Below are positions 24,131 through 34,257 of a stretch of 64,000 nucleotides of DNA, piece after piece. The translations under genes were made by a program, and so were the position numbers. The notes below the pieces were generated by a model, which saw only the letters and a list, made by a program, of their open reading frames with translations, did not search any database and had not been told where the DNA came from. Position 1 is the stretch's first letter, and every line of letters starts with the position of its first letter. Source of the stretch: Mesotaenium endlicherianum (taxonomy: Eukaryota > Streptophyta > Zygnematophyceae > Zygnematales > Mesotaeniaceae); the NCBI GenBank assembly GCA_009602735.1, contig WELA01001907.1:80601-144600 (forward strand), given 5' to 3'.

Positions 24131-24520
24131 TGAGAGGGGGATGCTGGCTGCCCTCTGGCTGTCTTCTTGGCAGCCCTTCCATCTGCTCCGTCTGACTGAG
24201 TCTCACCTCCTAGGTGGGACTCCTCCTGCTAAAACTCCCCAGCCACTGGACATCTGGGTCTCTTGGTGGGCTGGTATCCCTAAGCTGCTGCAAGGCTGCC
24301 TGTGCCAAGGACCTTCCAGTCTGCTGCAGAGTGGGGGATGTAGCGAGGGTTTGTGCCTCAGCGAGGCTAGACTCCTCTCCGGTGCCTTCCTCCTCTTTGT
24401 AAATTTCTCTGTCCTCTTATTCCTCTAAGACTTCAGGAGTCTCTCTGGTCATCTCCTCCAGCCGTTCCCAAGAAAAAGAGTATCCCATTGACCTCCCCCT
24501 TTTGGGTGCAGGTGGGGGTT
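24131..24520 (+). mobile_element. Decayed 3' end of an LTR element with polypurine tract
   Basis: The stretch is Pro/Ser-rich and coding-like. It ends in a purine run (AGGTGGGGG at about 24510) immediately before the TGTAACG start of the LTR at 24521. That is the layout expected upstream of a 3' LTR, so this is probably the tail of a preceding element of the same family. It is too worn to name domains. Confidence 0.4.
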
Positions 24521-25441
24521 TGTAACGATCTGAGCTTTTTAGGCGTATTTGGGACGTTTTCCCGATTACCTAAAATACGTTACACTATTTATCATACATT
24601 ATTTGATGAATGATTGTATCACATTGAATTATTTGCCACTCACGTGTGCCGATTAATTCCCGGTCGATTGGCAAAACGACCGAGATACTATTGCAAAAAG
24701 CGTCGTAACGTAATTTGACTACTTCGCAAAAGTACGACATAATTAGTCACGAAGTTACTTTGATTAATTATGAGATGATAACTTAATGAATCATTGTTTG
24801 ATTAAGTTATTTTGATTGTCATTATTTCGGATAATGCACAGTCACGGATTTCGGATTTACGACCAGTCGTTAATACGAACAAACAGTCGTAAAAGTCAAA
24901 CGACACATAATATGCAAAGCGACTTTGCATCCGAGCGGGTTCGAACCCGCGACCTGTCGTTTAAAACGTTCACACCTAACCCATTGGCAAAGTAGTTCTT
25001 GTAACTACCGGTTCATGACAAAAAGCATGTGTACGCAACTCCGTGAACAGTTGCGACTTTTCGGAAAGTCGTGAGAACGCGAAAACGCCCGTTTGGCACG
25101 AAACGGTTTTTCGGAAATCGTCGAAAAGTCTCCAAACGGCCAAACGGCGCGATTCGAGCATTCAGCTGAAATGGGTTGTACCCCTTTGCCTGTTTTTGTT
25201 GACATGAACCAGTGCCCTAGGTGGTGACTCGAAGCACTCCAGAACCTCACGTCGTGCCGGTACAAATACCTGCAGAGTCATTGTGAGTGCAACTCTCACA
25301 AGCACACGTTCTACGTTAGTTTTCATTTTTGCTTTCTCACGAATTTGTCAATTTGCACAAGTATATTGATTTTCTTTCCTCTTCATTTAAATATACCTTG
25401 AATACCAAGGAAAGATCCTCTCGAAAAGCAAAAACGTTACA
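24521..25441 (+). repeat. LTR of a further Ty3/gypsy-type element (family 5)
   Basis: The 921-base repeat runs from TGTAACG to CGTTACA, a perfect 7-base terminal inverted repeat. It is followed directly by TTGGTATTGGAGCC, a tRNA-iMet-type primer site, and preceded by a polypurine run. It contains a 16-base palindrome, GCGGGTTCGAACCCGC, near 24937. No second copy is in the window. Confidence 0.8.
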
Positions 25442-26280
25442 TTGGTATTGGAGCCGATCTCGGTTTCTCCAGGGAAATTTCTTTTTAGTGGTTGGAACAA
25501 ATATTTTGGCAAAATATATTATGGGGCAATTTTTCATACTGGAAGGTCACCCATCCCAGTCCTCCCCTGACCCAACGGTCGCTTATCGTGTTTCGACGGG
25601 AAAAAAAATCTTCTCTTTCTTCCGGCGCTATCTCGGCTTCCATATGGCGGGCAAACATGGTGCCGAGGCTGCTGCTGCTGTTGCTGCCGCTGCTGCTACT
25701 ACTGCCGCTGCTGCTGCCGCCGCTGCTGCTCTTACCGTTCCTGTTGTCGACGTCGGCGATGCTGGAGGACTGCCCAACGAACCAATTTCGCCGCGCACTT
25801 TCCAGCAGACAATTTCACAACGCTTCACGGCCTTGACAACTGACAAACAAACCATGACAATGGCTCTAAGCACCTTGTCCGATGTCATTGGTCGTACAGA
25901 AGACCATGTTAATCTTGTTGAGGCCACTCATATTGAGTTGGCCGACCTTGTCACTCGCTTCGTTGCTGACATGGACACTCACCCTTTGATTGGTCCTTTC
26001 TTACAGGTTGCCCAAGGGATGCCGAGCCCATCAGGGACCGCCGGCGACAATGCCAACCCGCCAATCCCGCCCGCCATCCTTGGGCAGGCCGCGGCACCAA
26101 CGCCTTCATACAAGCCTTCACCGCCTGAAAAGTTTCAAGGCGGTCCAGGTTCTGACGTACGCCGTTTTCTCAAAGAATCCAAAACCTTCTTTGCGTTAGC
26201 TAAAGTGGCCCCTATCGACCAAGCCATGATGGCTTCCACTTTTCTCAAGGGGGACGCATTGCAGTTTGATGGCTGCTCAC
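25442..26280 (+). mobile_element. Gag remnant of the family-5 LTR element
   Basis: After the primer site lies a Gag-like coding stretch. It has an alanine tract (about 25665-25735), a helical region, a Pro-rich linker and a capsid-type segment (PPEKFQGGPGSDVRRFLKE, ...MMASTFLKGDALQF). The match to Gag stops abruptly near 26280, where unrelated methyltransferase sequence begins. No protease, reverse transcriptase or integrase follows. Fossil, strongly reduced. Confidence 0.7.
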
Positions 26281-26289
26281 GAGAAAAAC

Positions 26290-27366
26290 ACAGAGTGGGA
26301 CTCCCTATATATCCCATGTCGCTCAAAATCTGCACGCCTTGGGTTACAATTGGGCTTACAAAATCGTGCAGTGCCTGTCCTTTGGACAGCCCCAAGCTAG
26401 GGAGCGGGTCGTCATTCTTGCCAAGCGCTGGGGAGATCCGCGTGACCTGCTATTGACTCCTCGCGCGTTTTGCTATCAGACAGAAATGTGCATCTGTGCC
26501 CATCACAGCCTGGTGGAGAAGACAAAGTACGAGGGAGTGTGGGTATCGGGATTTAATGAGGCATCGCCCTACAAGGGATACGGCCTCTGTCCGACAGTCA
26601 CGTGCGTGAACTCCAACCTCCTCGTCATGGCAGAGGAGGTGGGCCGCACCTCTCGCCTCCGGGTGCTAGGCGTGGAGGACGTAGAGACCCTGCAAGGATT
26701 CCTAGTTTGCTGGACAAATTGTATGGCCCACAAAAAGCGTCAGCTTTACCACTTAGGTAATGCCATTCCGGTAGGCCTTTCGGCATGGATTAAGAGTAGA
26801 ATATCTCATGCCTACAAAGACAAGTACGATTTTAGCAAGGACCCGCCATTGCACGAGGTGGCCACCTGGCCGAAGGCTGCTTGGCAGATGCAGAGTGGTG
26901 ATTTTAGGATACATCAGGCGATCCACGTGTCGGCGCTGGTAGATGCACCTCCCGTCGCTCCCATACCCGATTCTCTCGTGCACAGGTTGATCGAGGAACA
27001 AAGGTGCGCTAAGAGCAAACTCGTGGGGTGGTTCAATCGGCCGCGGTGTGACAAGGAGTGGGCAAGCACTGGAAGTCTGGCAAAGCTCCTGAGACACGCG
27101 TTGCTGCCCTGAGGTGCGCACTGCCTTTTGGCCACTTTGTGGAGGAGGAGATTAGAGTAATGAAGGACTCGGGTCATCTTACTTGTGACACGCTGGCATC
27201 AGCCTTCAACACGTGGCTTTTTGGGAAAAGTGCACATGGCGAGCATCAGCACAAGTGTAACCGAAAGCATGTGAGTACGCTGGTGGGGATCGACAGCCTT
27301 CACTGGCAAAGGGGCAACAAGTATCCCAGGATCTATAAGGACAAGTGCTTGATAGGACTCCTTTGA
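26290..27366 (+). pseudogene. C-terminal half of a C5-cytosine DNA methyltransferase
   Basis: The region shows the distal motifs of the family in order: motif VII/VIII (LHALGYNW followed by FGQPQARERVVILAKRWG with the QxRxR core), a target-recognition-like stretch with CPTVTC, motif IX (RVLGVEDVETLQGF) and motif X (LGNAIPVGLSAWI). A C-terminal extension of about 190 residues with no named domain follows, ending GNKYPRIYKDKC. The N-terminal half with motif I and the catalytic Cys is absent: sequence to the left is Gag of an LTR element. The motifs differ clearly from the methyltransferase in element 1, so this is a separate gene lineage. It may be a host gene fragment or cargo of the adjacent element. 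Reading is not continuous over the full span. Confidence 0.8.
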
Positions 27367-28130
27367 TGACGGCATCCAGTGTTTGGGAGGAAGTTAAAAT
27401 AGCACTTTGTAGTTTGCAATGAGTATGTTGTGACGTTTTTTAGTGGGTGATTTGCTTCTACTAGTGATCATTTGAGTGACGATTATTTGGAATGCTGCCA
27501 GACTTGATCATGCGCTGAATTCATTGCACAAAACTCAGAGGTAGAGTACCTGTCGGAAAGGACTGGACCTGAACCTCATACTCAATGCTTGTTGGTGTGC
27601 TGGAACTCTATTGAACAAGCAGCTGTGATTTCATATGTGCTGGGCTCTTGTGATACAACTTCCACAAGGCCACCAAAAAACAACTGGCTTCTGCTGCGGG
27701 ATATCATTAACTTTTCTTCTCGATCCCAGGGGGAAGAGACATGATCCTGAATACCTATCTAGCACACTGACACCTGTACGCAAGTGGGCGATACAGTACA
27801 AGGGACTATGGTTACGGCCATCGCTGTATTCCAAGGACCTTCCCCTGCATAACTACCCTCAACTATGACAACTAGCAGCAGTACCGGATTCAGCCGGCTG
27901 GAATGAAGAATCAGACTGACAACCGCGCAGAATAAGACTAACCCTAAACGATCCCCAGAACAGAGTCAAGTAGGGAGGCAATTTTGCCTTCCTGGTCCTT
28001 ACAATGTTTGCTTCCAACGACACGCTGGGGTTGTTGACCACAAAGGTTCTACACTTTCCGAAAAGAGCTGCGGTGCTACCCCTGCTGCACTTAGCCTCAT
28101 CCTCCTTAATGTGATGATCTTTCACGTTCT
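27367..28130. other. Intergenic stretch, no gene recognised
   Basis: Only short, motif-free open frames occur on both strands. No repeat of other window parts was noticed. Confidence 0.4.
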
Positions 28131-28134
28131 ATCC

Positions 28135-28300
28135 TGAGACCCAAAACAATTTGTCATTATCACAGAAGAAAACTGCAAATATGCCATTCTGTACCTCTAT
28201 GCACTGGCCATTGAAGAAGACGTGAGCATGATGTATGCCCACCTGTTTCTTTGCCCACGCTTCTCCAAAGAAGACAACAGGAACGTAGATGAAGCTACTG
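28135..28300 (-). pseudogene. Fragment related to the N-terminal domain of the piggyBac-element ORF
   Basis: On the minus strand a short frame reads IYVPVVFFGEAWAKKQVG. It aligns with LLIPATFWGDAWAKKTFG from the first ORF of the piggyBac derivative at 47406, with further loose similarity downstream. This looks like a remnant of a related transposon or of a gene carrying the same domain. No inverted terminal repeats were found around it. Confidence 0.45.
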
Positions 28301-28438
28301 CTCATCGGATAGTAGACAACCTCGTCGAGAGACGGCCTGCCATTGGAGACAGTCACATGTAAGAAAATGGTGTAATGAGCTGTAGTGCAGTATGTTGCTC
28401 AATCTGTGAAAAGAACTCCAAATGATTGACAGTTTGCA

Positions 28439-28441
<3 letters not shown>

Positions 28442-28486
<45 letters not shown>

Positions 28487-28487
28487 N

Positions 28488-28554
<67 letters not shown>
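28442..28554. repeat. (CT)n microsatellite
   Basis: About 113 bases of CT dinucleotide repeat, with one N at 28487. Confidence 0.98.
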
Positions 28555-28558
<4 letters not shown>

Positions 28559-28729
28559 TAACGCCTTCCTCAAGAAGCTGTAGCTTTTATGGTCTAGCGC
28601 TTTAGGGCTTAGGGTTGCGGTCCAGATGCCAGGGCCGGGTTCACACCTGCTGTACACTCTGGGAAGTGGTTTGGGGTTCATGCACCTAAGCCAGGGCAGG
28701 TTCTTGGTCCTGCACTGCCTCATCTACAG

Positions 28730-29023
28730 TGTGAACGCGCTCCCGACATCGGCTCGGTCTTTGAGTGGGCTGCCCACCAGGTGGCGCCTGCCACGGCCAG
28801 CAGGGTGATGGATGTGGTACACCACCCTGCAAGATACATACTTGTTCTGGGGGCGCCACTTGGCGCGCTGTACAGCTGGCTGTCGTGGCGGGTGGCCGCA
28901 TCAGCTTCCAAGGGGAGGGCTCTCAAGGAAGAGGTGCGTGGCGTGGGCCCGGGAGAAGAAAACCTCTCTTCCTCTCGCCCCCCCGTGATGCAACGCAACG
29001 ATTGGGTTTGTGTCGAGGGCTAG
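28730..29023 (+). CDS. Possible terminal exon of an unrecognised gene
   Basis: After an acceptor-like CTCATCTACAG, an open frame of 97 codons runs to a TAG. It has one hydrophobic segment (YILVLGAPLGALYSWLSW) followed by a basic patch and a polar tail, as in a C-terminal membrane anchor. Upstream exons were not identified and a CT microsatellite lies just before. Weakly supported; GC-rich chance reading is possible. Confidence 0.25.
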   Translation, partial: CERAPDIGSVFEWAAHQVAPATASRVMDVVHHPARYILVLGAPLGALYSWLSWRVAASASKGRALKEEVRGVGPGEENLSSSRPPVMQRNDWVCVEG

Positions 29024-29150
29024 CTGGCAGGAGGTAGGGTTTTCCAGTAGGGGTGGGGTTGGGGGTATGCAAATTGTACTGGGCTTAGAATTAAGGTTAG
29101 GCTTAGGGTTGGGGGCTAGGGCTAGGGCTTGGGCTTGCCAGCCGGTTTAG

Positions 29151-29195
<45 letters not shown>

Positions 29196-30404
29196 CCCTC
29201 TCTACTCGGCCAGTAGTTTGTGTGTAAAAGAAGCATAGCAGCAGTACAGCACAGCAGCGCTGTTCCAGTCTGCAAGCGTCCCATCAATTCGGACAAGGTT
29301 AAAGTAAGTCATTCTGTGTCTTCGTCGGCATAGTTGCCACCCACGCAGTCACTTGTTTCTAACGGTTTTAAACTGTTAACAAGTGTACAATCGTCGGTAG
29401 TGGAACAAAGTTTGTGCATCAGTGCACACAAACGAGCATGCAACTGTTGGCAACCCCGTCGGGTGGCAGGCTTCCTACAAAGGGGGTACGTGCCCGTACT
29501 GCCAAACAAAAATGTGGATGCAGTCCAGGACCTCTTTTAAAATTGTGCAGAGTGTTGGAATTTGAATCGTTGACCTCGTGCTCATCGCACTGCTATCTCG
29601 CACAACAAGAAAAACATAATAAGCGCGTTCTCACCTAAACATATGGAACAGAGACATTCTGCGAAAGTAGAGTCCACTGACCTGTGCTCATCCACCATAG
29701 CAGAGATTTCCCTGTCTGGTGCTAGTGCTATATTGTGACACAATGTGGGCGTGCCTGTAGTAGCTCGGTGACTGAAAGCGGTGGTGCGCTTTTAAAATGG
29801 GGAGAGAAACAGATCTGACAGTAAAAGGGCCCATCATGTTGCACTCTACGGGTATGAAATGAAGTGAGATTGGAGGGAAGTCATCCTAAAAAGTTGGCGT
29901 CAAATTTGCGAATTTGGCTCATGGAGGGAAGGTGGCCTGCGAAGGTGCACTACACTATTGAGTTTGGCATCTTTGGACGGTGATGTTGGCATTGACGGTG
30001 GGCTAGCTTCAACTTGAGTGGTACTCCGTGGATGATACGACGTCATTAGTAATGTACTTTGAATGTCGTCACTGGCAAAATGTCCCAGTATGATGTAGTG
30101 GAAAAGTTGATGTGCCCACACATGCGACCCTGTTGAGCGTGATAATAAATTGGGGAGCAAACCCGAAGCCAGTCCACCCTTTTGAACTTCATTTACGTAA
30201 TATTTTCGTCATACTCTTGCATTGCTCCTGAAACGAACATTATGTTTTTGTCAACCTCATGCACATTTCCCGAACGAGCAGACAAAGGATCGAAACTCCG
30301 GGAAGGCCATGCTTCGTAACCAATATATTACAGAAGGTTATCTCAATTTTAAATGGTGTACTATTTAGAAATATAATTGTGTGAAAACCTCTGAAGGACA
30401 TCTT
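29024..30404. other. Intergenic stretch with telomere-like G-rich motifs and a short (CT)n tract
   Basis: Between 29040 and 29150 the plus strand has repeated TTAGGG/CTAGGG-like words, followed by a (CT)n tract at about 29153-29190. The rest has short frames without motifs. A minus-strand Pro/Ser-rich frame at 29900-30160 may be a worn exon but cannot be supported. Confidence 0.35.
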
Positions 30405-30760
30405 GCTATGGCCCGCAAATTGTTCCACCATTTGGCGGTAATATATATGCCATTCACGGTATCTTGTTGTCATTTGCTTCAGCGAAGTAAAGCGTATGCG
30501 TGACCAGATATTTTGGTCACTTGAAGTAAGTTTAACACAAAGTTTATGTTTCACTCGCGCTTGGTTGGTTTGTGCACAGAGGTTGGACGTGATTGAACGA
30601 CTCTTGGTTCTTGGAAATAATCACTGACGTCGAATTACGTTCAATCATCAAACCCGAGCGCCTGCGCCTGCGAGTCGGAAACATCCAACCTTGTGCTTTG
30701 ATACCTCTGTCGAGCCCAGTTCTTAAATGCACATGCAGAGCCATGGTTGCATGTAAGTGG
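30405..30760 (+). repeat. Flank A, left copy (homologous to 59340-59740, inverted)
   Basis: This segment aligns with the reverse complement of 59740-59340 over roughly 350 bases. Shared blocks are strong, for example around CATTTGGCGGT, GCTTGGTTGGTT with TGCACAGA, and GTGCAGAGCCATG-like words. It lies upstream of the candidate gene at 30993, so it may be a conserved promoter region or the end of a dispersed unit. Confidence 0.6.
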
Positions 30761-30992
30761 CTCAGGTGTACATTCCTACATGGAAGACAAATGTATCCAC
30801 AGATGGGACCCTTGGCCAATGCGTAGATAGACTGTTGTGTGCATGTCAAGTGAGTTTTTCCGTTCCTTGTGGTGCTCATGATGAATTCGATATCACGAAT
30901 CGAGATTTCAGGCTGGTCACAAAGTCGGGCCCTCTTTCTCTTTGAGCTGTGCTAGCTTTTATTTGTCATTCATACATTGCATTGTCTTGTGA

Positions 30993-32098
30993 GTGAGCGA
31001 CAACAGCCAGTACATGCCAATGTCCAAAAGCAAAGGGGGTGAAGGGTTACGAGGTACAAGTTGTGCCGATGAGGGACCGGTGAGTCCAACTAAGAAACAG
31101 CGCCATAGCAATTTATGTTATGAACTGCAGGAATTTATAGAGGAAACCAAAGTGGAAACCAAAAGGATTGAAGCCTTGAAAAGTAGTCTTGCATATGACA
31201 TTACTCGTCTGGAGGTAATCCAGAGTGATACAACGGCGGAATTAGATAAAACATCACCATCTATCAACATCTATCTTATGTCAGAAGAAAGACTGCAGCC
31301 TTTTATGATCAAGCCTTCCGTCTGAGAAACAGGCCTTGTTAGCTAGCTCTAGGGGAGGACAAAGTCGTGTCTGTCATGGCATCAACATCAGACAAGGGGA
31401 AAGCTCCATTATTAGAACCTGAGGGATCACAGGGAAATGTAGTGCCAGCTGTGGATGTAGTGGCAGCTCTCCAGCCAGTTGATGACGATCCAGTTGAGGA
31501 GATGGGGCCAAATAGGAAGAGAGAGTTTGATAGAGTCACAAATGATATTGCCCAATGGATGAAGGAGTTAGTACAGATGTCAGAAAAAGCCTCATACGAT
31601 TTGGGTAATTGCGAGCTTGAGATCAGAAGCAATTCAGTCCCACACAAAGTGTCTGGGTGATACATGGGCACCCAAACGCGTGCAATAAGAACTGTTGAAG
31701 CTGAGGGTGAGGATGTTGGTGTAGAAGAAAGCGATTGAAGTTTGAACATGTGCTCTGTCTGCTACATGAGAGGAGTGGAGGTAGGCAGTTCTTGATGTGA
31801 AGAATTTGAGATGGACAATTCCTGTGTTGTTTGTGCCCAACATGCAATGGCAGGTAGTTTTGGCACTGTTGCGCCTCCGTCTAACACACTAAATGCTATT
31901 GTGGATGTGCAGTTGAGGAGGGCAAATTCGGAGAATGATGATGCTTCAACCTGGAAGCAGAGAGCGATGGAAGCTGTGCAGGGTGAGGGCCTTTACGAGG
32001 TCCTAATAGTTGGACATATGTGGCCCTTACTGTTGCAAGGCCCCTCTTTGAGCTCTTTGTACAGTAGTTCATATTGTTTTACGGGCAGGTTACATTAG
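30993..32098 (+). CDS. Candidate gene of unknown function (several open pieces)
   Basis: Three plus-strand open pieces follow each other. The first, 30993-31325, is polar with a helical segment FIEETKVETKRIEALK. The second, from ATG 31376 to 31660, is acidic with a helical end. The third, 31811-32098, ends within the conserved 3' flank. Their composition (charged, Ser/Lys/Glu-rich, coiled-coil-like) is protein-like. I could not define splice junctions that join them, and no domain is recognised. The upstream and downstream DNA is shared with the minus-strand gene at 57439-58909, but the proteins are not alike. Confidence 0.35.
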
Positions 32099-32439
32099 TT
32101 GCAGCACTAGCGTCTGAGTCAAATATTTGTACATACGCTTTTGAGAAGCTTGTGTTAGGGGTGTAGGCGCCTTGTTGCTACAAAATAGCATCATTTTATC
32201 CTCCTTACTCTTAAGGATGTTTGCAGTCAAAGTAACAGTTGAAAATGGAATCACTTTCATGCCTCCTTCGGTGCACATGCGTGGTTGTGTGAACCAATAA
32301 TGTACAGTAATATAAGATCAGAAAGTATGCATATATACTTGTATTAGTGTCCTGCACTGCATCAATTGGAGTCTCTGCGCCTAGCAAATTTGCGGTGAGC
32401 ATCATAGAATTAGTATATGTTACTAACAAAAGCACCTGT
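31998..32439 (+). repeat. Flank B, left copy (homologous to 57265-56845, inverted)
   Basis: The segment aligns with the reverse complement of 57265-56845 through many blocks (for instance CCTAATAGTTG, GCAGGTT.C.TTAGTTGCA, GGCGCCTTGTTGCTACA). Homology resumes on the far side of element 4 at 49749, so this is the original sequence that element 4 split. Confidence 0.65.
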
Positions 32440-33177
32440 TGTAAGGTCATAGGTTTATAAAGTGCATTTTGAGTTTCATGAAAGTAGGTTTTGAATGTAT
32501 AGAAGTGTAGAGTGCATTTTTGTGATCATTTTGGTATAGAGTTCATCAAATTTGGTCAAGTATTGAGAGCGTTATGGATTTTCGAAGTTTAATTAGTTTT
32601 GAGGTTGGTTGACGACTGCCCTTAATTTGCGGTGAGCGCGACCGTCGGATTGACCGACAGCGTTGAGCGATCTGGCTCGTTAGAGTGAACTCGAACCTTC
32701 ACGTAAGTTCGGCTGACGCGGAGTGCCGACTAGGTCGATTTACCTGGAAGTTTCGGTTTAGCCTAGCGCGTATAAGATAGAATATTCTAGTAATGTCGAT
32801 GCATGTATGTGGACGTCAAATCGGCCCGAAACGTCAGATGAGACTGATCTGGCTTTCTCAGGAATATTCTGGAAGGGACAATTTGACGAACACTTAGGAA
32901 AATCCGTAGCTTCATCCCAGGGAGGAGCACTTAGGCAGAAAATTATAAATAAACATAACTTCTTTGTTTCTTATCAGTTTTCACTTTTGTGAATTTCTAC
33001 GGGTTTGTAATGACAAGGCCTTTCATCCTAAATCATTTGTGAGCATTTTCTTGCTACTCAAAAATTTTACTAATTTTCTTAAGCTTTTTTAGTGATATGT
33101 CGCTCTTTAGTATAATTACAACCAATTCCTTTCCTCGTGAGTTACTACGCTTCCACTAGGGCACTCTGCCCCTTTCA
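32440..33177 (+). repeat. Left LTR of element 4
   Basis: The repeat starts TGTAAGGTCATAGG and ends TTTCA, followed at 33180 by the primer site TGGTATCGGAGCA. It matches 46909-47136 plus 49229-49748. Confidence 0.93.
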
Positions 33178-33214
33178 TCTGGTATCGGAGCAAGGTTAGT
33201 TTGCATATTATATT

Positions 33215-34225
33215 ATGGAGTCACAGTCGGCAGCTGGAGGAGGCGAACATGTCGAGCATGTTGAGCGCGCGGGGCAGCGGGCAGCACCAACGATGACTAG
33301 AGAGCAACAAGAGATGCAGGCGATGCTCAGGCAAATGGCAAATGCAATCGGAGGAGAAGTCTACGCCCAATTTCAACAAAATATGCGCGCAGAAGTGGAG
33401 AGAATGGTGCGAGTTGTTGTTGGAAACGCCGCTTCGACGAGTTCGGCACCTGCACCCGTTGTACCACCAATTCATGTTAACCCATTGGTGCAGCCAATTA
33501 TTCCACCCGCATCGGGAGTGCCCGCGCCTAAGCCTGAAGTGTATACTGGAGAGCGTGGATCGCCGCCTGTTCATCAATGGATTTTTGGAGTGAAGAAGTT
33601 TATGGAGTATTCTGCGCTCACGCCCGACAGGCAAGTCGCCTTTGTCATAACTTTGCTGCAGAGTAGTGCTGGAGCTTGGTATAAACAAGAAGAGCAGCTG
33701 TCTGGAGTTCTTGCTATTGTTGATCAGCTCTTTGAAGGCTTGAAGAGGCAATTTCAACCTATTGCACCCGAGGCTACCGCTCGAGATCTATTGGTGCGCC
33801 TTCGTCAACGAGGAAGCGTTCAGAAGTATGTTTCGCGCTTCAACGAGCTGGTGCTTCAATGTCCATCCATGCACGAGTCGGAGATGATGGACAAGTTCAA
33901 GAGGGGACTCAAGCCAACTGTGGCCAAGGAAGTGGCGCTCAAGGACCCTACCAGTCTCGGAGAAATGATGGCATTGGCAACGAGGGTCGACGCTGTGGAG
34001 TATAGTCAGAGGCGGTGGGGCAGCCACAACTTTGGAGGATATCGGCATTTTGGACCTCAAGCGCCAAGCACGAGTGTTCAAGGTCCAGTACCTATGGAGT
34101 TGGGACTTGTTCAGTACCAGCGCAAGCAGCACAATTTTAAGCCGAGAGGACCCTGCTATAATTGTGGCAAGCTTGAACATCTGGCTCGAGACTGTCATGT
34201 GAAGGCGAAGCAACCTCAACAGTAG
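33215..34225 (+). CDS. Gag of element 4
   Basis: A 336-codon frame encodes a Gag precursor with a Gln/Met-rich N-terminal helix, a retrotransposon gag domain (AWYKQEEQL, LVRLRQRGSVQKYVSRFNEL, MDKFKRGLKPTVAKEV) and a CCHC zinc knuckle near the end (CYNCGKLEHLARDC). Its similarity to Gag of element 2 shows both are chromoviruses. It is part of a broken element. Confidence 0.88.
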   Translation: MESQSAAGGGEHVEHVERAGQRAAPTMTREQQEMQAMLRQMANAIGGEVYAQFQQNMRAEVERMVRVVVGNAASTSSAPAPVVPPIHVNPLVQPIIPPASGVPAPKPEVYTGERGSPPVHQWIFGVKKFMEYSALTPDRQVAFVITLLQSSAGAWYKQEEQLSGVLAIVDQLFEGLKRQFQPIAPEATARDLLVRLRQRGSVQKYVSRFNELVLQCPSMHESEMMDKFKRGLKPTVAKEVALKDPTSLGEMMALATRVDAVEYSQRRWGSHNFGGYRHFGPQAPSTSVQGPVPMELGLVQYQRKQHNFKPRGPCYNCGKLEHLARDCHVKAKQPQQ

Positions 34226-34257
34226 GAAAAAGGAGGACGCCCGTAAGTCGTTCTGGG

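Noticed and set aside
24915-24985. Candidate tRNA gene around a GGTTCGAACCC word in the LTR at 24521-25441
   Set aside because: The arm is a 16-base palindrome, one base short of a proper T-arm, and no matching acceptor stem or anticodon arm could be drawn.
25665-25735. Alanine tract as a triplet-repeat feature of a host gene
   Set aside because: It lies in frame inside the Gag remnant of the family-5 LTR element, so it belongs to that element.
28442-28720. Arg/Glu dipeptide-repeat protein on the minus strand
   Set aside because: It is a translation of the CT microsatellite, not a gene. The same applies to the AG tract at 51098-51226.
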